In this document: in pieces, positions 63,334 through 64,000 of the stretch
How the letters are laid out: each line of letters opens with the position of its first letter
Position numbering within the stretch: position 1 is the stretch's first letter
Source: Apricaphanius iberus
Taxonomy: Eukaryota; Chordata; Actinopteri; Cyprinodontiformes; Aphaniidae
DNA length: 64,000 nt
Assembly (NCBI GenBank): GCA_028564705.1
Contig: JAPXFQ010002741.1
Coordinates: 1,612,001 to 1,676,000, forward strand
Direction of reading: 5' to 3'
Notes under the pieces: model-generated
The model's database searches: none
What the model was told of the DNA's origin: nothing
Seen by the model: the letters and a program-made list of their open reading frames with translations, nothing else
Position numbers and translations under genes: made by a program

Positions 63334-64000
63334 ATAGACACAGTACAAACAACCACGCATAGACACATTCATGCCAAGAGAATTTGGAGTAACTAATGAA
63401 CCCATGTTCCAGGAAGCTGGAGTACCCAGCGAGAACCCATGCAAGGTTTTTAATGCAGAACCTTCCCCTCGCAAGGCAACAGTGAAACCGACTGCAGGTC
63501 CGTGTGGCCCATAAAAAAATGTCATGAAAACATTGTGTTAATCTTTTTTTTTGTTTTTTTTTGCTTTTACATGGGGAATACACTTCATGGTTACAGTGAT
63601 GAATATTACATATTACAGTACATGCACCACCATTTTCAGTTTTAAGAAAACTTTATGGATGCTACTTATTTATTTGTTTTGTTTCTTGTATTTTTACAAA
63701 AAAAAATAAAAACTTCATAAGCCTGAAAAAAGGCCTGGAGTCAGATTTGGCCTATAAGATATGGACGTGTCCAAGTTAAATAGTTTTATTATCATATTGT
63801 TTTTTCTTTTTTTCTTTCGATGTTATCATGAACAATTTTATTTATTTTGCTCTGACCAGGCTCTCTAAACATATTTTGTTGAATTTTTGACCCGTGCAAT
63901 AACCAAGTCAAGGCATCTTTTTGAATTCTTTCATATAGAACATTTTGTGTTGCCTCTATTACTGACTTTTGTATTAAATTATTAAAAGGAAAACAAAATT

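Larger units (their letters stand above)
60330..63511 (-). mobile_element. tRNA-derived SINE split by the hAT element
   Basis: On the minus strand the head and 5' body are at 63511-63342 (ttgccttgcgaggggaagg, gggtactccagcttcctgg, tggttgtttgtactgtgtct). The 3' body is at 60445-60330 (tgaactggcaccctgtccta, taccctgcctcttagcaaa, gaccctgcatggacaggtg). It is the same family as 13790-14066. Removing the hAT and one copy of ATAGACAC restores a continuous SINE. Confidence 0.7.

Overview
This window is nuclear DNA from a ray-finned (teleost) fish, and almost all of it is intron. Only two host coding exons are visible, both on the + strand: 34290-34510 (221 bp) and 47224-47306 (83 bp). They are consecutive exons of a GABA-A receptor beta subunit, encoding loop-A ligand-binding sequence and the Cys-loop. 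The first splices into the second in frame across a 12,713 bp intron. The residues AWRDKRLSY fit beta2 better than beta1 or beta3, so I call the gene gabrb2-like. I could not find the preceding exon (usually 68 bp) or the following one (usually 138 bp), so the first ~34 kb and last ~17 kb are taken to be parts of very long flanking introns.

The rest is AT-rich intron packed with transposable elements, and their mixture is what identifies a fish. 1-1.5 kb: an L2-type LINE split by a PIF/Harbinger-like MITE. 4-9 kb: three TIR elements, two with TTAA target sites. 11.5-14.1 kb: degenerate tandem repeats and two tRNA-derived SINEs. 15.7-17.4 kb: a dead Tc1 element containing part of a TTAA element. 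19.3-22.0 kb: a composite repeat holding a 118-bp minisatellite, two tRNA-like units and a strong hairpin. 27.9-33.6 kb: L2, hAT and Tc1 remnants. 35.1-37.7 kb: a solo-LTR remnant and a stack of nested hAT elements. 40-44 kb: a solo LTR and LINE 3' ends, one split by an unclassified 877-bp insertion.

50.2-58.5 kb is a nested stack. An old + strand L1-like element was split first by a minus-strand LTR element with a 456-residue pol-less ORF and an 11 x 27 bp repeat, and at a second place by a minus-strand L1. A Tc1 relic abuts a (TA)n tract at 58.6 kb. 60.4-63.3 kb holds the best-preserved element: a complete ZBED1-like hAT of 2,888 bp with a perfect 8-bp target duplication. Its 619-residue transposase is open across one 219-bp intron, and the element sits inside an older tRNA-SINE.

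The only genes with a likely host function are the two receptor exons. Most other open frames are transposon relics or frame shadows of repeats. I see no evidence for a wholly new biological system. The points most worth following are the intact hAT, the pol-less LTR ORF, the 19-22 kb composite element and a possible cryptic promoter/first exon at 6.5 kb.
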